Assembly (NCBI GenBank): GCA_965279115.1
Contig: OZ257137.1
Span: 6,758,001-6,822,000, forward strand
DNA from: JAEUOS01 sp965279115
Lineage (GTDB): Bacteria > Pseudomonadota > Gammaproteobacteria > Burkholderiales > JAEUOS01
Length of the DNA: 64,000 nt
Direction of reading: 5' to 3'
Part shown: one piece after another, positions 35,866 to 44,600 of the stretch
Position numbering within the stretch: position 1 is the stretch's first letter
Layout: each line of letters opens with the position of its first letter
Program-made: the position numbers and the translations under genes
Notes under the pieces: generated by a model
The model's input: only the letters and a program-made list of their open reading frames with translations
What the model was told of the DNA's origin: nothing
Databases searched by the model: none

Positions 35866-35891
35866 TACCTATTCCCCAACGATTTGGTCAA
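35862..35891 (-). promoter_or_regulatory. isc operon sigma-70 promoter
   Basis: On the minus strand TTGACC (35886-35891) and TATACT (35862-35867) are separated by 18 bases, about 70 bases upstream of iscR. Both hexamers lie inside the two IscR-like sites. Confidence 0.75.
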
Positions 35892-35894
35892 GTA
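35871..35894 (-). promoter_or_regulatory. IscR type 1-like site, distal
   Basis: The 24-base site begins TACTTGACC and ends GGGGAAT on the minus strand and covers the -35 box. It is the tandem partner of 35842-35865. Confidence 0.65.
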
Positions 35895-35979
35895 ATTTTG
35901 CCCCCTCTTTCCTCAAGGCACGTCGCCGCAAGCAAAAACCAGGCAGGTGCACCGAAAGGCGCCAGCCGGCAGGTGGCGC

Positions 35980-36939
35980 TTACTCCCCGACGAGGTTCTT
36001 TTCCTTGACCACAGCCGCCCAGCGGGTCGATTCCTGGCGCATGTGGCGCCCCAGCTCCTCCGGGCCGCGGAAGGCGATCGTCAGGCCCTGCTTGTTGAGG
36101 GTTTCGGCCACATCGACCTGGCGCACGATCTCGCCTACCTCCCTGGCGAGCCGGGCCACGATTTCGGGTGGCGTGCGTGCGGGGGCATACATGGGGTACC
36201 AGACACTGGCATCCAGGCGCGGACCGCCAGCCTCCTGCAGGGTTGGCACATCGGGGGCGATGGGCACCCGCTTGTCGGCGATGATGCCCAGTATCCTGAG
36301 GCGCCCCTGCGATGCCAGCGGCAAGGCGGAATGGGCCGGCATGAACATCGCCTCGACCTCCCCCCCGACCACGCCGGTGATGGCACCCGCCGAACCACGA
36401 TACGGCACATGCAGCATGAAGGTCTTGGTGGCGACCTTGAACAGTTCACCGGACAAATGCTGCGGCGTGCCGATGCCGGTGGAGGAATACGACATCTTGC
36501 CCGGGCGCGCCTTGAGCAGCGCGATGAATTCCTTGACGTCGTTGGCCGGCACCTTGGTGTTGACCACCAACGCGAGATAGCCGGTGGTCACATTGGCCAC
36601 CGGCGCAAGGTCACGAAACGGATCCCAGCCGAGGTCCTTGTAGAGCAGCGGGTTGAGCACGACCGTACTGGCGGTCATCAGGAGCGTGTAGCCGTCCCCC
36701 GGTGACTTCGCGACCGCCTCCATGCCGATGTTGCCCGATGCCCCCGGGCGGTTCTCGATGACCACCGATTGCCCCAGGCGTGCCGCAAGCTTGGGGCCGA
36801 GGGTGCGCGCGATGACATCCTGCCCCGTGCCCGGCGTGTAGGGCACGATGATCTTGATGGCGCGGTTGGGCCAGTCGCCGGTTTGCGCTCCAGTTGCAAG
36901 CGACACGAACGCCAGCAGCGCAGCGATGAGTTTGAACAT
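35980..36939 (-). CDS. Bug/TTT-family periplasmic solute-binding protein
   Basis: A 319-residue exported receptor, start ATG 36939, with a signal peptide of about 18 residues (ending ATGA). Family blocks include IKIIVPYTPGTGQDVIAR, NRPGASGNIGMEAVAKSPGDGYTLL and the C-terminal PEIVARLAREV. Such tripartite-tricarboxylate receptors are abundant in Burkholderiales and usually bind carboxylates. It is last in a three-gene minus-strand group with the racemase-like and FAD monooxygenase genes. No TctA/TctB membrane subunits are present. Confidence 0.92.
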   Translation of the reverse strand: MFKLIAALLAFVSLATGAQTGDWPNRAIKIIVPYTPGTGQDVIARTLGPKLAARLGQSVVIENRPGASGNIGMEAVAKSPGDGYTLLMTASTVVLNPLLYKDLGWDPFRDLAPVANVTTGYLALVVNTKVPANDVKEFIALLKARPGKMSYSSTGIGTPQHLSGELFKVATKTFMLHVPYRGSAGAITGVVGGEVEAMFMPAHSALPLASQGRLRILGIIADKRVPIAPDVPTLQEAGGPRLDASVWYPMYAPARTPPEIVARLAREVGEIVRQVDVAETLNKQGLTIAFRGPEELGRHMRQESTRWAAVVKEKNLVGE

Positions 36940-37067
36940 CAGATCTCCGATGGGATTGGTGTCGCGCGAATGCGCGACGGCGAATGTGCGGGGCACCAAT
37001 TCGCCCCGTAAACAATCAGGGTCAGCAAGGAGCATGCCGCCGCACGTGGCGGCATGCCTTCACTTGA

Positions 37068-37811
37068 TCAGTGGTGCTCCAGCAGGCTGCCGAAGCCGAC
37101 CACGCGATCATCGACGCCCACCGCGCGCAGCGCGTGCCAATACGTGGCCGTGTTGATGGCGATGACCGGCTTGCCGAGGAAAAGCTCGGCCGCCGCCGCC
37201 AGGCGGATCATCGAGAGATTGGTGCCCACCTGCACGATCGCGTCGACATCATCGCCGTCGAGTTCGCGGATCGCCTGGCGGCACTGCTCGTCTGTCGCAT
37301 GGGCGATCAGCACCGGGCTGGGACGGCGCAGGCAGACGTCGCGCACCACCTCGAACCCGCAGTCCTGGAAAAAGCGCCTGACCTGATCGTTGGCCACCGG
37401 AAAATACGGCGACATGAAGGCGATGCGCCTGGCCTTGTAGACATTGAGCGCCGCTTCCATGGCGAAAGAGCCGCACGAGACACCGACCTCGGCACGCTCG
37501 GTCATCATCTTCAGGTACTTCTCGGCGCCGGCGCGGCCGTTCCAGAACGTCGCGGCGGACATACCCATGACCATGTAGTCCATCTCGCAGGTCTTGAGCA
37601 CATCGACGGCGTCGAGCGTGGCGCCGTTGATGCTTTCGACCAGTTTCAGGAAACCCTCGTTGTCGCTGACCGGATTGTTGGGAATGATGATGCGGCTGTA
37701 ATGGTTGGTCACGCCGCGCACGCGCAGGTCGTCGAAGTCCGGCTGCACGATGGTGTTGGTCGACGGTCCGAGGACGCCGAATTTCTTGCGATATCCAAGA
37801 TGGTCAGGCAT
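37068..37811 (-). CDS. Asp/Glu racemase-fold (maleate isomerase/arylmalonate decarboxylase-like) protein
   Basis: A 247-residue protein beginning KKFGVLGPSTNTIVQPDFDDL, the usual start of maleate cis-trans isomerase relatives. Where those enzymes have the two catalytic cysteines, this protein has MGMSAATFW (82-90) and QVGTNLSM (194-201), so neither cysteine is at the expected place. Its chemistry may therefore differ from both isomerase and decarboxylase. It lies 11 bases downstream of the FAD monooxygenase gene. Confidence 0.7.
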   Translation of the reverse strand: MPDHLGYRKKFGVLGPSTNTIVQPDFDDLRVRGVTNHYSRIIIPNNPVSDNEGFLKLVESINGATLDAVDVLKTCEMDYMVMGMSAATFWNGRAGAEKYLKMMTERAEVGVSCGSFAMEAALNVYKARRIAFMSPYFPVANDQVRRFFQDCGFEVVRDVCLRRPSPVLIAHATDEQCRQAIRELDGDDVDAIVQVGTNLSMIRLAAAAELFLGKPVIAINTATYWHALRAVGVDDRVVGFGSLLEHH

Positions 37812-37822
37812 GTCTTTTCTCC

Positions 37823-39019
37823 CTATTCGATCGCCGCGGCTTCCCGCAGGCTGGCGATCATCGAGTTCTTGATCAGGAATTCCCGCGTGGCATCGCGGCT
37901 GGACAACAGGGCCCGCATCTCCTCGAGCCGCTTTTCCCGCGCGCTACCGCTTTTCTGCGCGAGGTCCTCGCGGTTGCGCATGGTCTGGGCCTGCACGTAC
38001 TTGTAGCACACGGTGCGGCGCTGGCGCTCGTAGCGGTCGAGCAATTCCGGCGCGGCGCCCGCCATCACCGCGAGCAGCTTTTCGGAGAGGTTGAGCACGT
38101 CATGCAGGCCGCCGTTCATGCCCATCCCGCCGAGCGGATTGTTGATGTGGGCCGCATCGCCGGCAAGGAAGACGTTGCCGTCACGGTAGCGCTTGGCCAC
38201 CCGCTGGTGCACGCGATAAATCGTCCGGTGGCGCACCGGGTAGTCACCGGAGCGCGCCGCGATACGCTGCAAGGCAGCCTGGGTATAGGCGTCCGAGACA
38301 ATGGTCTCGTCGGCGATGCTGTCAGCCACCGGAACCAGCACCCGCCACAACTCCGGTACCCGCAAGAGGACGAACCACTGGTCCGGGTCGGCGACGTAGT
38401 TGACGTTCGAGAGGTTCTCGAAATCGTCCTCGAACCGGTGCGGCGTGGTCGCACAGTAGAACTTCTCCGGATAGGTGAGCCCCTCGAACTCGATGCCCAG
38501 CCATTTGCGGATGATGGAATTGGCCCCGTCGCAGGCGATCAGCCAGCGCGCCTCATGGTGGCGAATCGCGATCGGTGTTTCGGTGGCCAGGCGCACCCCG
38601 GTCGCGGTCTGCTCGACATGCACCGCGCGCTCGTTGAAGCAAAGTTCCACCCCGGGCATGCCGGCGAGCAGTTCGCCGACGTGGCCCATCATCTTCCATT
38701 GCTCGCACTGCAGGCGATACGGATTGCGCACCTCGCCCGCCAGCAGGCCCAGGTCGAAGGAAAACACTTCGCCGGTCGGACGGTCGCGATGCTGGAACAC
38801 CGGCGACTTCAAGCCGCGCGGCAGCATCCACTCGAGCAGCCCGAGGTCCTCGAGCATGTCGAGCGTGGGCGGATGAAAAGTGGAGGCGCGCAAGTCTTCC
38901 GCCGGCGCGGGCAGGGAATCGACCACCGTGACCGGCACGCCGCGCCGGGCCAGATACAGCGCCCCTATCAACCCTACCGGGCCGGCTCCGGCGATGAGTA
39001 CCCTGTCGGTTTGCGCCAT
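37823..39019 (-). CDS. FAD-dependent aromatic-ring monooxygenase
   Basis: A 398-residue group A flavoprotein hydroxylase, start ATG 39019. The dinucleotide fold is IAGAGPVGLIGALYLARRG, the DG motif is in ARWLIACDGANSIIRKWLG, and the GD motif is in GNVFLAGDAAHINNPLGGMG. These enzymes hydroxylate aromatic or heteroaromatic acids with NAD(P)H and O2. First gene of the minus-strand group; the substrate is unknown. Confidence 0.85.
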   Translation of the reverse strand: MAQTDRVLIAGAGPVGLIGALYLARRGVPVTVVDSLPAPAEDLRASTFHPPTLDMLEDLGLLEWMLPRGLKSPVFQHRDRPTGEVFSFDLGLLAGEVRNPYRLQCEQWKMMGHVGELLAGMPGVELCFNERAVHVEQTATGVRLATETPIAIRHHEARWLIACDGANSIIRKWLGIEFEGLTYPEKFYCATTPHRFEDDFENLSNVNYVADPDQWFVLLRVPELWRVLVPVADSIADETIVSDAYTQAALQRIAARSGDYPVRHRTIYRVHQRVAKRYRDGNVFLAGDAAHINNPLGGMGMNGGLHDVLNLSEKLLAVMAGAAPELLDRYERQRRTVCYKYVQAQTMRNREDLAQKSGSAREKRLEEMRALLSSRDATREFLIKNSMIASLREAAAIE

Positions 39020-39081
39020 GCGCAAATTCTCCTGGTGATTGGATTGCGCGGCAATGCAAACCTGCCGCTGATGACAACATG

Positions 39082-39093
39082 ATTGTACACAAT
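39082..39093. promoter_or_regulatory. Candidate operator 1 in the divergent catabolic promoter
   Basis: ATTGTACACAAT, arms ATTGT/ACAAT around AC. It resembles the sites of FadR-type GntR regulators. It lies 63 bases upstream of the monooxygenase gene. Confidence 0.35.
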
Positions 39094-39198
39094 GGATAAA
39101 AGCAATTACTGCGCCCGGCAATGCATCAATATTTACTTAAGCTAAAACAATGATTTGCGAACTTTCGAGAATCGTCTGATTTACTTTGCCTTCCATGA

Positions 39199-39208
39199 TG
39201 TGCACAAT
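39199..39208. promoter_or_regulatory. Candidate operator 2 in the divergent catabolic promoter
   Basis: TGTGCACAAT contains the palindrome TGTGCACA and shares CACAAT with operator 1. It lies about 50 bases before the isocitrate-lyase-family gene. The regulator gene is not in the window. Confidence 0.3.
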
Positions 39209-39255
39209 TTGAGGACACTCCTCCCGACTATTCAACTCTCCACCGGACTGATCCC

Positions 39256-40149
39256 ATGAACGATTTTTCGCGCCGCCGCGCCGCCTTAGCCGATTTGCTG
39301 CATGTGAAGAAGGCCTTCGTAGCCGCACCGGGCATCTACGACATGGTGTCGGCCCGCGTCGCGGACCGCTTCGCCTTTGATTGCCTGTACATGACCGGCT
39401 TCGGCGCGGTGGCTTCCGCCTATGGCCTGCCGGATGCCGGCATCGCCACCTATTCCGACATGGTCGCCGTGGTCGAGCGCCTGTGCGACAACATCACCAA
39501 GCCCGTCATCTGCGACGGCGACACCGGATACGGCGGCCTGCTCAACGTGCGCCAGACGGTGCGCGGCTACGAGCGCGCCGGTGCCTCGGGCATCCAGCTC
39601 GAGGATCAGGAATTCCCGAAGAAGTGCGGCCACACCCTCGGTCGCCGGGTGATTCCGATGAACGACATGGTCATGAAGATCAAGGTCGCCGCCGACGCCC
39701 GTTCGGATGCCAACTTCCAGATCGTCGCGCGAACCGACGCCCGCACCACACTGGGACTCGACGAGGCGCTCAAGCGCGCCGAGGCCTATGCGAAGGCCGG
39801 CGCCGACGTGTTGTTCGTGGAATCGCCGGAGTCGGAGGACGAGATGGCGCTCACGTGCAAGCGCCTGTCCGAAGCCTGCGGCAAACCGCTTTTGATCAAC
39901 TGCGTCGAAGGCGGGCGCACGCCGGTGCTGCCGCGCGCACGCCTGACGGCGCTTGGCTACGGCCTTGCCATCTACCCGGCCACCAGCCTGATGGCGGCCG
40001 TGCACGCGATGCAGCGCACCTATGCGTCCCTCCTGCCGAATCGCGACGGTGTCAAACTCGACGCCCCGATCATCGAATTCAAGGACCTCACGGCCCTGAT
40101 GAACTTCGACGACGTCTACCAATTCGAAGCAAAATACCGCGAGATCTGA
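39256..40149 (+). CDS. Isocitrate lyase/PEP mutase-family enzyme
   Basis: A 297-residue TIM-barrel lyase. The metal-binding CDGDTGYGG (86-94) and the family signature KKCGH (122-126) with the catalytic cysteine are present, followed by RTDART and LFVESPES. It could cleave a 2-methylisocitrate-like or dimethylmalate-like acid, or decarboxylate oxaloacetate. It heads a plus-strand group with the amidohydrolase and the Nnr gene. Confidence 0.88.
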   Translation: MNDFSRRRAALADLLHVKKAFVAAPGIYDMVSARVADRFAFDCLYMTGFGAVASAYGLPDAGIATYSDMVAVVERLCDNITKPVICDGDTGYGGLLNVRQTVRGYERAGASGIQLEDQEFPKKCGHTLGRRVIPMNDMVMKIKVAADARSDANFQIVARTDARTTLGLDEALKRAEAYAKAGADVLFVESPESEDEMALTCKRLSEACGKPLLINCVEGGRTPVLPRARLTALGYGLAIYPATSLMAAVHAMQRTYASLLPNRDGVKLDAPIIEFKDLTALMNFDDVYQFEAKYREI

Positions 40150-40166
40150 TCCCGCAAGGAACGAGC

Positions 40167-40814
40167 ATGACGCAGATGGAAAAGGCCGACCTGGGGGCTG
40201 ACTACAAGCAGGCCGGGTTCGGCGGCAAACTGCCCTTCGGGCGGCGGCCGGCGCTTGTGATCGTCGATTTCGTGCGCGCCTATATCGAACCGGGCTCTCC
40301 GCTGTACGCCAATTGCGCCCCCGCATTCGAGTCCGCCAAGCGCGTTCTCGCCGGCGCGCGGGCGGCGCGGATTCCCGTCATCTTCACCGGGGTGGAATAC
40401 GACCCGGGCGGCGTCAACGGCGGCATCTTCTTCCGCAAGGTCGGCGCGCTCAAGGTATTCGAGCGCGGGTCGCGCCTGGGCGAATACTGCGACGGACTCG
40501 AACCGCAAGCCGGCGAGTGGCTGCTGCTCAAACAGTATGCGTCGGCCTTCTTCGGCACCACGCTGGCGCCGACCCTCACCGCGCAGGGCATCGACACGGT
40601 CATCATCACCGGCGTGTCCACCAGCGGTTGCGTGCGCGCCACCGCGCTGGATGCCTGCCAGTATGGCTTCATTCCCTACGTGGTGCGCGACGCGGTCGGC
40701 GACCGCGACCCGCGGCCGCACGAGGCCAACCTGTTCGACCTGCAGGCCAAGTATGCCGAGGTGGTATCGGAAACCGAGATCCTCGCCCACCTCGGCAACG
40801 TTTCCGGCACATGA
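40167..40814 (+). CDS. Isochorismatase-family amidohydrolase
   Basis: A 215-residue cysteine hydrolase with the triad Asp34 (VIVDFVRAY), Lys122 (LLLKQYASAFFGT) and Cys155 (TSGCVRA). The segments resemble N-carbamoylsarcosine amidase and maleamate amidohydrolase. It would release ammonia from a dicarboxylic half-amide or carbamoyl compound. It overlaps the next start (ATGA at 40811-40814). Confidence 0.88.
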   Translation: MTQMEKADLGADYKQAGFGGKLPFGRRPALVIVDFVRAYIEPGSPLYANCAPAFESAKRVLAGARAARIPVIFTGVEYDPGGVNGGIFFRKVGALKVFERGSRLGEYCDGLEPQAGEWLLLKQYASAFFGTTLAPTLTAQGIDTVIITGVSTSGCVRATALDACQYGFIPYVVRDAVGDRDPRPHEANLFDLQAKYAEVVSETEILAHLGNVSGT

Positions 40815-42289
40815 GCCTGCTGCTGCGCGCTCCGGCACTGCGCGCCATCGAAAGCCAGGCGCTGGCCCGGGGCGCACCCTTGATGGCGCGGGCCGGACTG
40901 GCCGCGGCTCAGGTGGCCCAAGCCATGCTGTCCGGCGCCGCCCGCCAGCCGGCGCGCGTGCTGGTGCTCGCCGGACCGGGCAACAACGGCGGCGACGCCT
41001 TTGAAGTGGCCGTACATCTGCGCACATACGGCTGCGACGTGACGGTATGCAGCATCGCCGACCCCGAACGATTGCCCGCCGACGCGGCGGCCGCGCTGGC
41101 GAAATGGCGATCTGCGGGGGGAGCCTGCGCAGGCGAATTGCGCGCGCCGGCTGCGTTCGACCTGGTGATCGATGGCCTCTTCGGCATCGGCCTCACGCGC
41201 GACGTGGCCCAGCCGTATGCCGACTGGATCACGGCCGTCAACGCTTCCGGCACGCCGGTGCTGGCCCTCGATGTGCCCTCGGGCCTCAATGGCGACACCG
41301 GCGCCGTGTGCGGCTGCGCCATCGAAGCCACCCGCACAGTGACCTTCATCGCCGACAAGCCGGGCCTGCATACCCGCCAGGGTCCGGACCACGCCGGCGC
41401 CATCAGCGTCGCCGCGCTCGACCTGCGCATCGCGGCGATTGCCGACAAGGACTACGGAACCCTTCTGGATACCGCGCAATTCAAGGCGGCGCTGGCCCGG
41501 CGCCGGCGTGACACCCACAAAGGCACCTACGGCTCGATCGGCATCGTCGGCGGGGCCGCAGGCATGGCCGGCGCAGCATTGCTGGCGGCACGCGCGGCGT
41601 TGAAGCTGGGCGCCGGGCGGGTACTGGTGGGCATGCTCGATCCTGCACTGCCCCTCGATCCGCTCTACCCGGAACTGATGCTGCGCGAGGCCACCGATGT
41701 TCTCGGCGAAAAACTCGATGCTGCAGTCATCGGCCCCGGCCTGGGCCGCAGCGAAGCTGCGCTGGCGCTGTTGCGCCAGGCCGCCGCACTGCCCTGCCCG
41801 CTGGTGCTCGACGCCGACGCCCTGAACCTGCTGGCGGCCGATGCCAAGCTCGCCGCCGCGGTATCGCGGCGCGAAGGCGCCACCCTCATGACACCCCATC
41901 CGCTCGAAGCCGCGCGGCTGCTGGGCCAGGATGTCGCGGCCGTGCAGGGGGACCGCATCGCCGCCGCCCTCTCGCTGGCACGGCTCTATCGTGCCGAAGT
42001 GGTGTTGAAGGGCGCGGGCAGCGTGATCGCCTCCGGGCGCGAGTGGTGGATCAATCCCACCGGAAACCCCGGCATGGCCAGCGGCGGCATGGGCGATGTG
42101 CTGGCGGGACTGGTGGGGGCCCTCGCCGCGCAGCGCATGCATCCCCTGGCGGCGCTGCAGTGCGCGGTGCACCTGCATGGCGCCGCGGCCGACCTGCTGG
42201 TCGCGGAAGGCGCAGGTCCTGCAGGCCTGACCGCGGGTGAGACGATCGACCGCGCCCGCATGCTTTACAACCGCTGGTGCTCGGCCTGA
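40811..42289 (+). CDS. nnr: Bifunctional NAD(P)H-hydrate epimerase/dehydratase
   Basis: A 492-residue fused repair enzyme. The N-terminal YjeF_N domain (LAGPGNNGGDAFEVAVHL, residues 54-71) epimerises damaged NAD(P)HX. The C-terminal carbohydrate-kinase-like domain (GSIGIVGGAAGMAGAALLAA and NPTGNPGMASGGMGDVLAG) dehydrates it. Its coupling to the preceding catabolic gene is probably incidental, since Nnr is a housekeeping function. Confidence 0.95.
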   Translation: MSLLLRAPALRAIESQALARGAPLMARAGLAAAQVAQAMLSGAARQPARVLVLAGPGNNGGDAFEVAVHLRTYGCDVTVCSIADPERLPADAAAALAKWRSAGGACAGELRAPAAFDLVIDGLFGIGLTRDVAQPYADWITAVNASGTPVLALDVPSGLNGDTGAVCGCAIEATRTVTFIADKPGLHTRQGPDHAGAISVAALDLRIAAIADKDYGTLLDTAQFKAALARRRRDTHKGTYGSIGIVGGAAGMAGAALLAARAALKLGAGRVLVGMLDPALPLDPLYPELMLREATDVLGEKLDAAVIGPGLGRSEAALALLRQAAALPCPLVLDADALNLLAADAKLAAAVSRREGATLMTPHPLEAARLLGQDVAAVQGDRIAAALSLARLYRAEVVLKGAGSVIASGREWWINPTGNPGMASGGMGDVLAGLVGALAAQRMHPLAALQCAVHLHGAAADLLVAEGAGPAGLTAGETIDRARMLYNRWCSA

Positions 42290-42292
42290 TGC

Positions 42293-43792
42293 TCAGGCCG
42301 CCCGCTTGAAACGCTCCGGATAGGGATAGATCATGTTGAGCGCTTGCGACATGCCGCCCTCCTGCGCGATGCGCACATGCTCGCGGCGGAACCCGCGCGC
42401 ATGCGGCAATCCGCATGAATGGGCGATCATGTCGATCTCCTTGTTCATGTTGTTGCAGTAGTTCGCCACCCGCAGGTATTTTTCCTCGATCACCAGGCCG
42501 CGCTGCAGGCGCGGATTGTGGGTGGTGATGCCGGTCGGGCAGGTGTTCTGGTGGCAGCGCAGCGCCTGTATGCAGCCCAGCGAGAACATGAAACCGCGCG
42601 CCGAGTTGATGAAGTCGGCGCCGGCGCACAACGCCCAGGCCGCGCGCGCCGAGGTGACAATCTTGCCGGAGGCCACCAGGCGCACGCGGTCTTTCAAGCC
42701 CGATTGCATCAGCGAATCGGCCACCCGCGGCAGGGCCTCGTCGATCGACAGGCCCACATGGTCGGCCAGCGCCTGCGGCGCCGCCCCTGTGCCACCCTCG
42801 CCGCCATCGATCACCAGGAAGTCGGGCGCCCACTCCAGGCCGCGCCGGTTGATGGCGTCGCACAGGTCGTTGACGAAGCGCCAGCCACCGATCGCCGTCT
42901 TCACGCCCACCGGCTTGCCGGTGATGTCGCGGATGTAGCCGATCTTGTCGAGCAGTTCTTCCACATTGGCGATATCGCGATGCCGGTTCGGGCTGATCGA
43001 GTCCTCGCCCACCGGGATGCCGCGCACCTGCGCGATGATCGGCGTGACCTTGGCGCCCGGCAACACCCCGCCCTTGCCCGGCTTGGCGCCCTGCGACAGC
43101 TTGATCTCGAAGGCGCGTACCGAGTCGTGCGCGGCGATCTCGCGCAGCTTGGTCTCGGACAAATGGCCGTCCGCGTCGCGCACGCCATACTTGGCGGTGC
43201 CGATCTGCATGATGACGTCGCAGCCGCCCTTGAGGTGAAAGGGCGAGAGACCGCCTTCGCCGGTGTCCATCCAGCAGCCCGCCTCCTTCGCACCGAGCGA
43301 GAGCGCCTCCACCGCCGGGGCCGAGATGGCACCGAAGCTCATGCCACTGACGTTGAATACCGAGCGCGCGGTAAACGGCTTTGCCGCATAGCCATCGCCT
43401 ATGACCAGCGGCGGGGTCGGCACCCGGTCCTCCTCGAGGACCGGAAAGCCGGCGTTGACGAAGATCAGCGCGCCGGGCTGGTGCAGGTCGAAGGTCGAGC
43501 CGAAACCGATCACGCCGCCCTCGTTCTTGGCCAGCCTGTACACCCAGGAGCGGGTGGCGCGGTTGAAGGGCATCTCGTCACGGTCGCCCATGAAGAAATA
43601 CTGCCGGAAGTATTCGCCGAGTTCCTCGAAGTAGTAGCGCAGGTGCCCGATGACCGGATAGTTGCGCAGGATCGTGTGCTGCTTCTGCGTCACGTCGCGG
43701 ATGAACAGGTAGATCAACCCGACGATGACGACAAACGCGATGACCGTGCCCAGCCCGTAGGCCACCACCGTGCCCATGTGTTCGATGCCCAT
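42293..43792 (-). CDS. Membrane-anchored FMN-binding glutamate synthase-like protein
   Basis: A 499-residue protein, start ATG 43792. One helix (about residues 9-31) anchors a GltS FMN-binding barrel with SGMSFGAISAPAVEALS, GEGGLSPFH, EIKLSQGAKPGKGG, DGGEGGTGAAP and CHQNTCPTGI. The last block provides the 3Fe-4S cysteines. It lacks the glutamine amidotransferase domain, as is typical for this stand-alone family, whose substrate is unknown. Divergent from the HAD gene. Confidence 0.88.
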   Translation of the reverse strand: MGIEHMGTVVAYGLGTVIAFVVIVGLIYLFIRDVTQKQHTILRNYPVIGHLRYYFEELGEYFRQYFFMGDRDEMPFNRATRSWVYRLAKNEGGVIGFGSTFDLHQPGALIFVNAGFPVLEEDRVPTPPLVIGDGYAAKPFTARSVFNVSGMSFGAISAPAVEALSLGAKEAGCWMDTGEGGLSPFHLKGGCDVIMQIGTAKYGVRDADGHLSETKLREIAAHDSVRAFEIKLSQGAKPGKGGVLPGAKVTPIIAQVRGIPVGEDSISPNRHRDIANVEELLDKIGYIRDITGKPVGVKTAIGGWRFVNDLCDAINRRGLEWAPDFLVIDGGEGGTGAAPQALADHVGLSIDEALPRVADSLMQSGLKDRVRLVASGKIVTSARAAWALCAGADFINSARGFMFSLGCIQALRCHQNTCPTGITTHNPRLQRGLVIEEKYLRVANYCNNMNKEIDMIAHSCGLPHARGFRREHVRIAQEGGMSQALNMIYPYPERFKRAA

Positions 43793-43882
43793 TGCCCCTC
43801 CGGCTTTTTCTGGGTCGCCGCCGCGCCCAAAGGAGCTTTGCGCGCAGGGTCGACCGAGGTCAATGTAACGCATAATTCCGGC

Positions 43883-44587
43883 ATGGGCAAAAACGACATC
43901 GAAGCCGTCGTCCTCGACCTGGACGACACCCTCTGGCCGATCGCGCCGGTGATCAACCGCGCCGAGAAGGCGCTGGCGCGCTGGATCGTCGACAACGCGC
44001 CCGCCGTCGCCGCGCAATGGGACGTCAATACGCTCAAGCTCCTGCGCGCCAGCCTGGTGGCGGCCAACCCGCGCTTGAAGAACGACGTCATGGGCCTGCG
44101 CCGCGGCACCATCGCGGCCGCCTTCGCCGATGCCGGCGCGCCGCCCGGGCAGGCCGAGGAAGCCTTCGAGTTCTTTCGCGGCGAGCGCCAGAAGGTCGAG
44201 TTCTACCCGGACGCGCTGCCGGCCCTGGAACGACTAAGGCAGCGCTACCGTCTGGGCGTGATCTCCAACGGTTTCGCCGACGTCAACGCGATCGGCATCG
44301 GTGAGCACTTCGACGCCGTGGTGTCGGCGCATGAAGTCGGCATATCCAAGCCCGACCCGCGCATATTCGAAGCGTTTGTCGAACGCATCGGACTTGCCGC
44401 CAGCGCCATGATCTACGTGGGCGACGACCCGGCCAACGACGTGCTGGCGCCACAAGCCGCCGGATTCCGCTCCGCCTGGATCAACCGCGCCGGCCATGCC
44501 TGGCCTGAAGACATCGACCCGGCAATTGCGCCGGCACCCGCCTTCAGTCACCTGGGCGAGTTCGCCGACTGGCTGCTCGCGCAATGA
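43883..44587 (+). CDS. HAD-superfamily hydrolase
   Basis: A 234-residue phosphatase with motif I VVLDLDDTLW, motif II ISNG in LGVISNGF, the lysine of GISKPDPRIF and the acidic motif VGDDPANDV. Its cap domain resembles YjjG/pyrimidine nucleotidase-type enzymes. It converges with the M20 hydrolase gene. Confidence 0.88.
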   Translation: MGKNDIEAVVLDLDDTLWPIAPVINRAEKALARWIVDNAPAVAAQWDVNTLKLLRASLVAANPRLKNDVMGLRRGTIAAAFADAGAPPGQAEEAFEFFRGERQKVEFYPDALPALERLRQRYRLGVISNGFADVNAIGIGEHFDAVVSAHEVGISKPDPRIFEAFVERIGLAASAMIYVGDDPANDVLAPQAAGFRSAWINRAGHAWPEDIDPAIAPAPAFSHLGEFADWLLAQ

Positions 44588-44600
44588 CGGTGCGGCAGTT

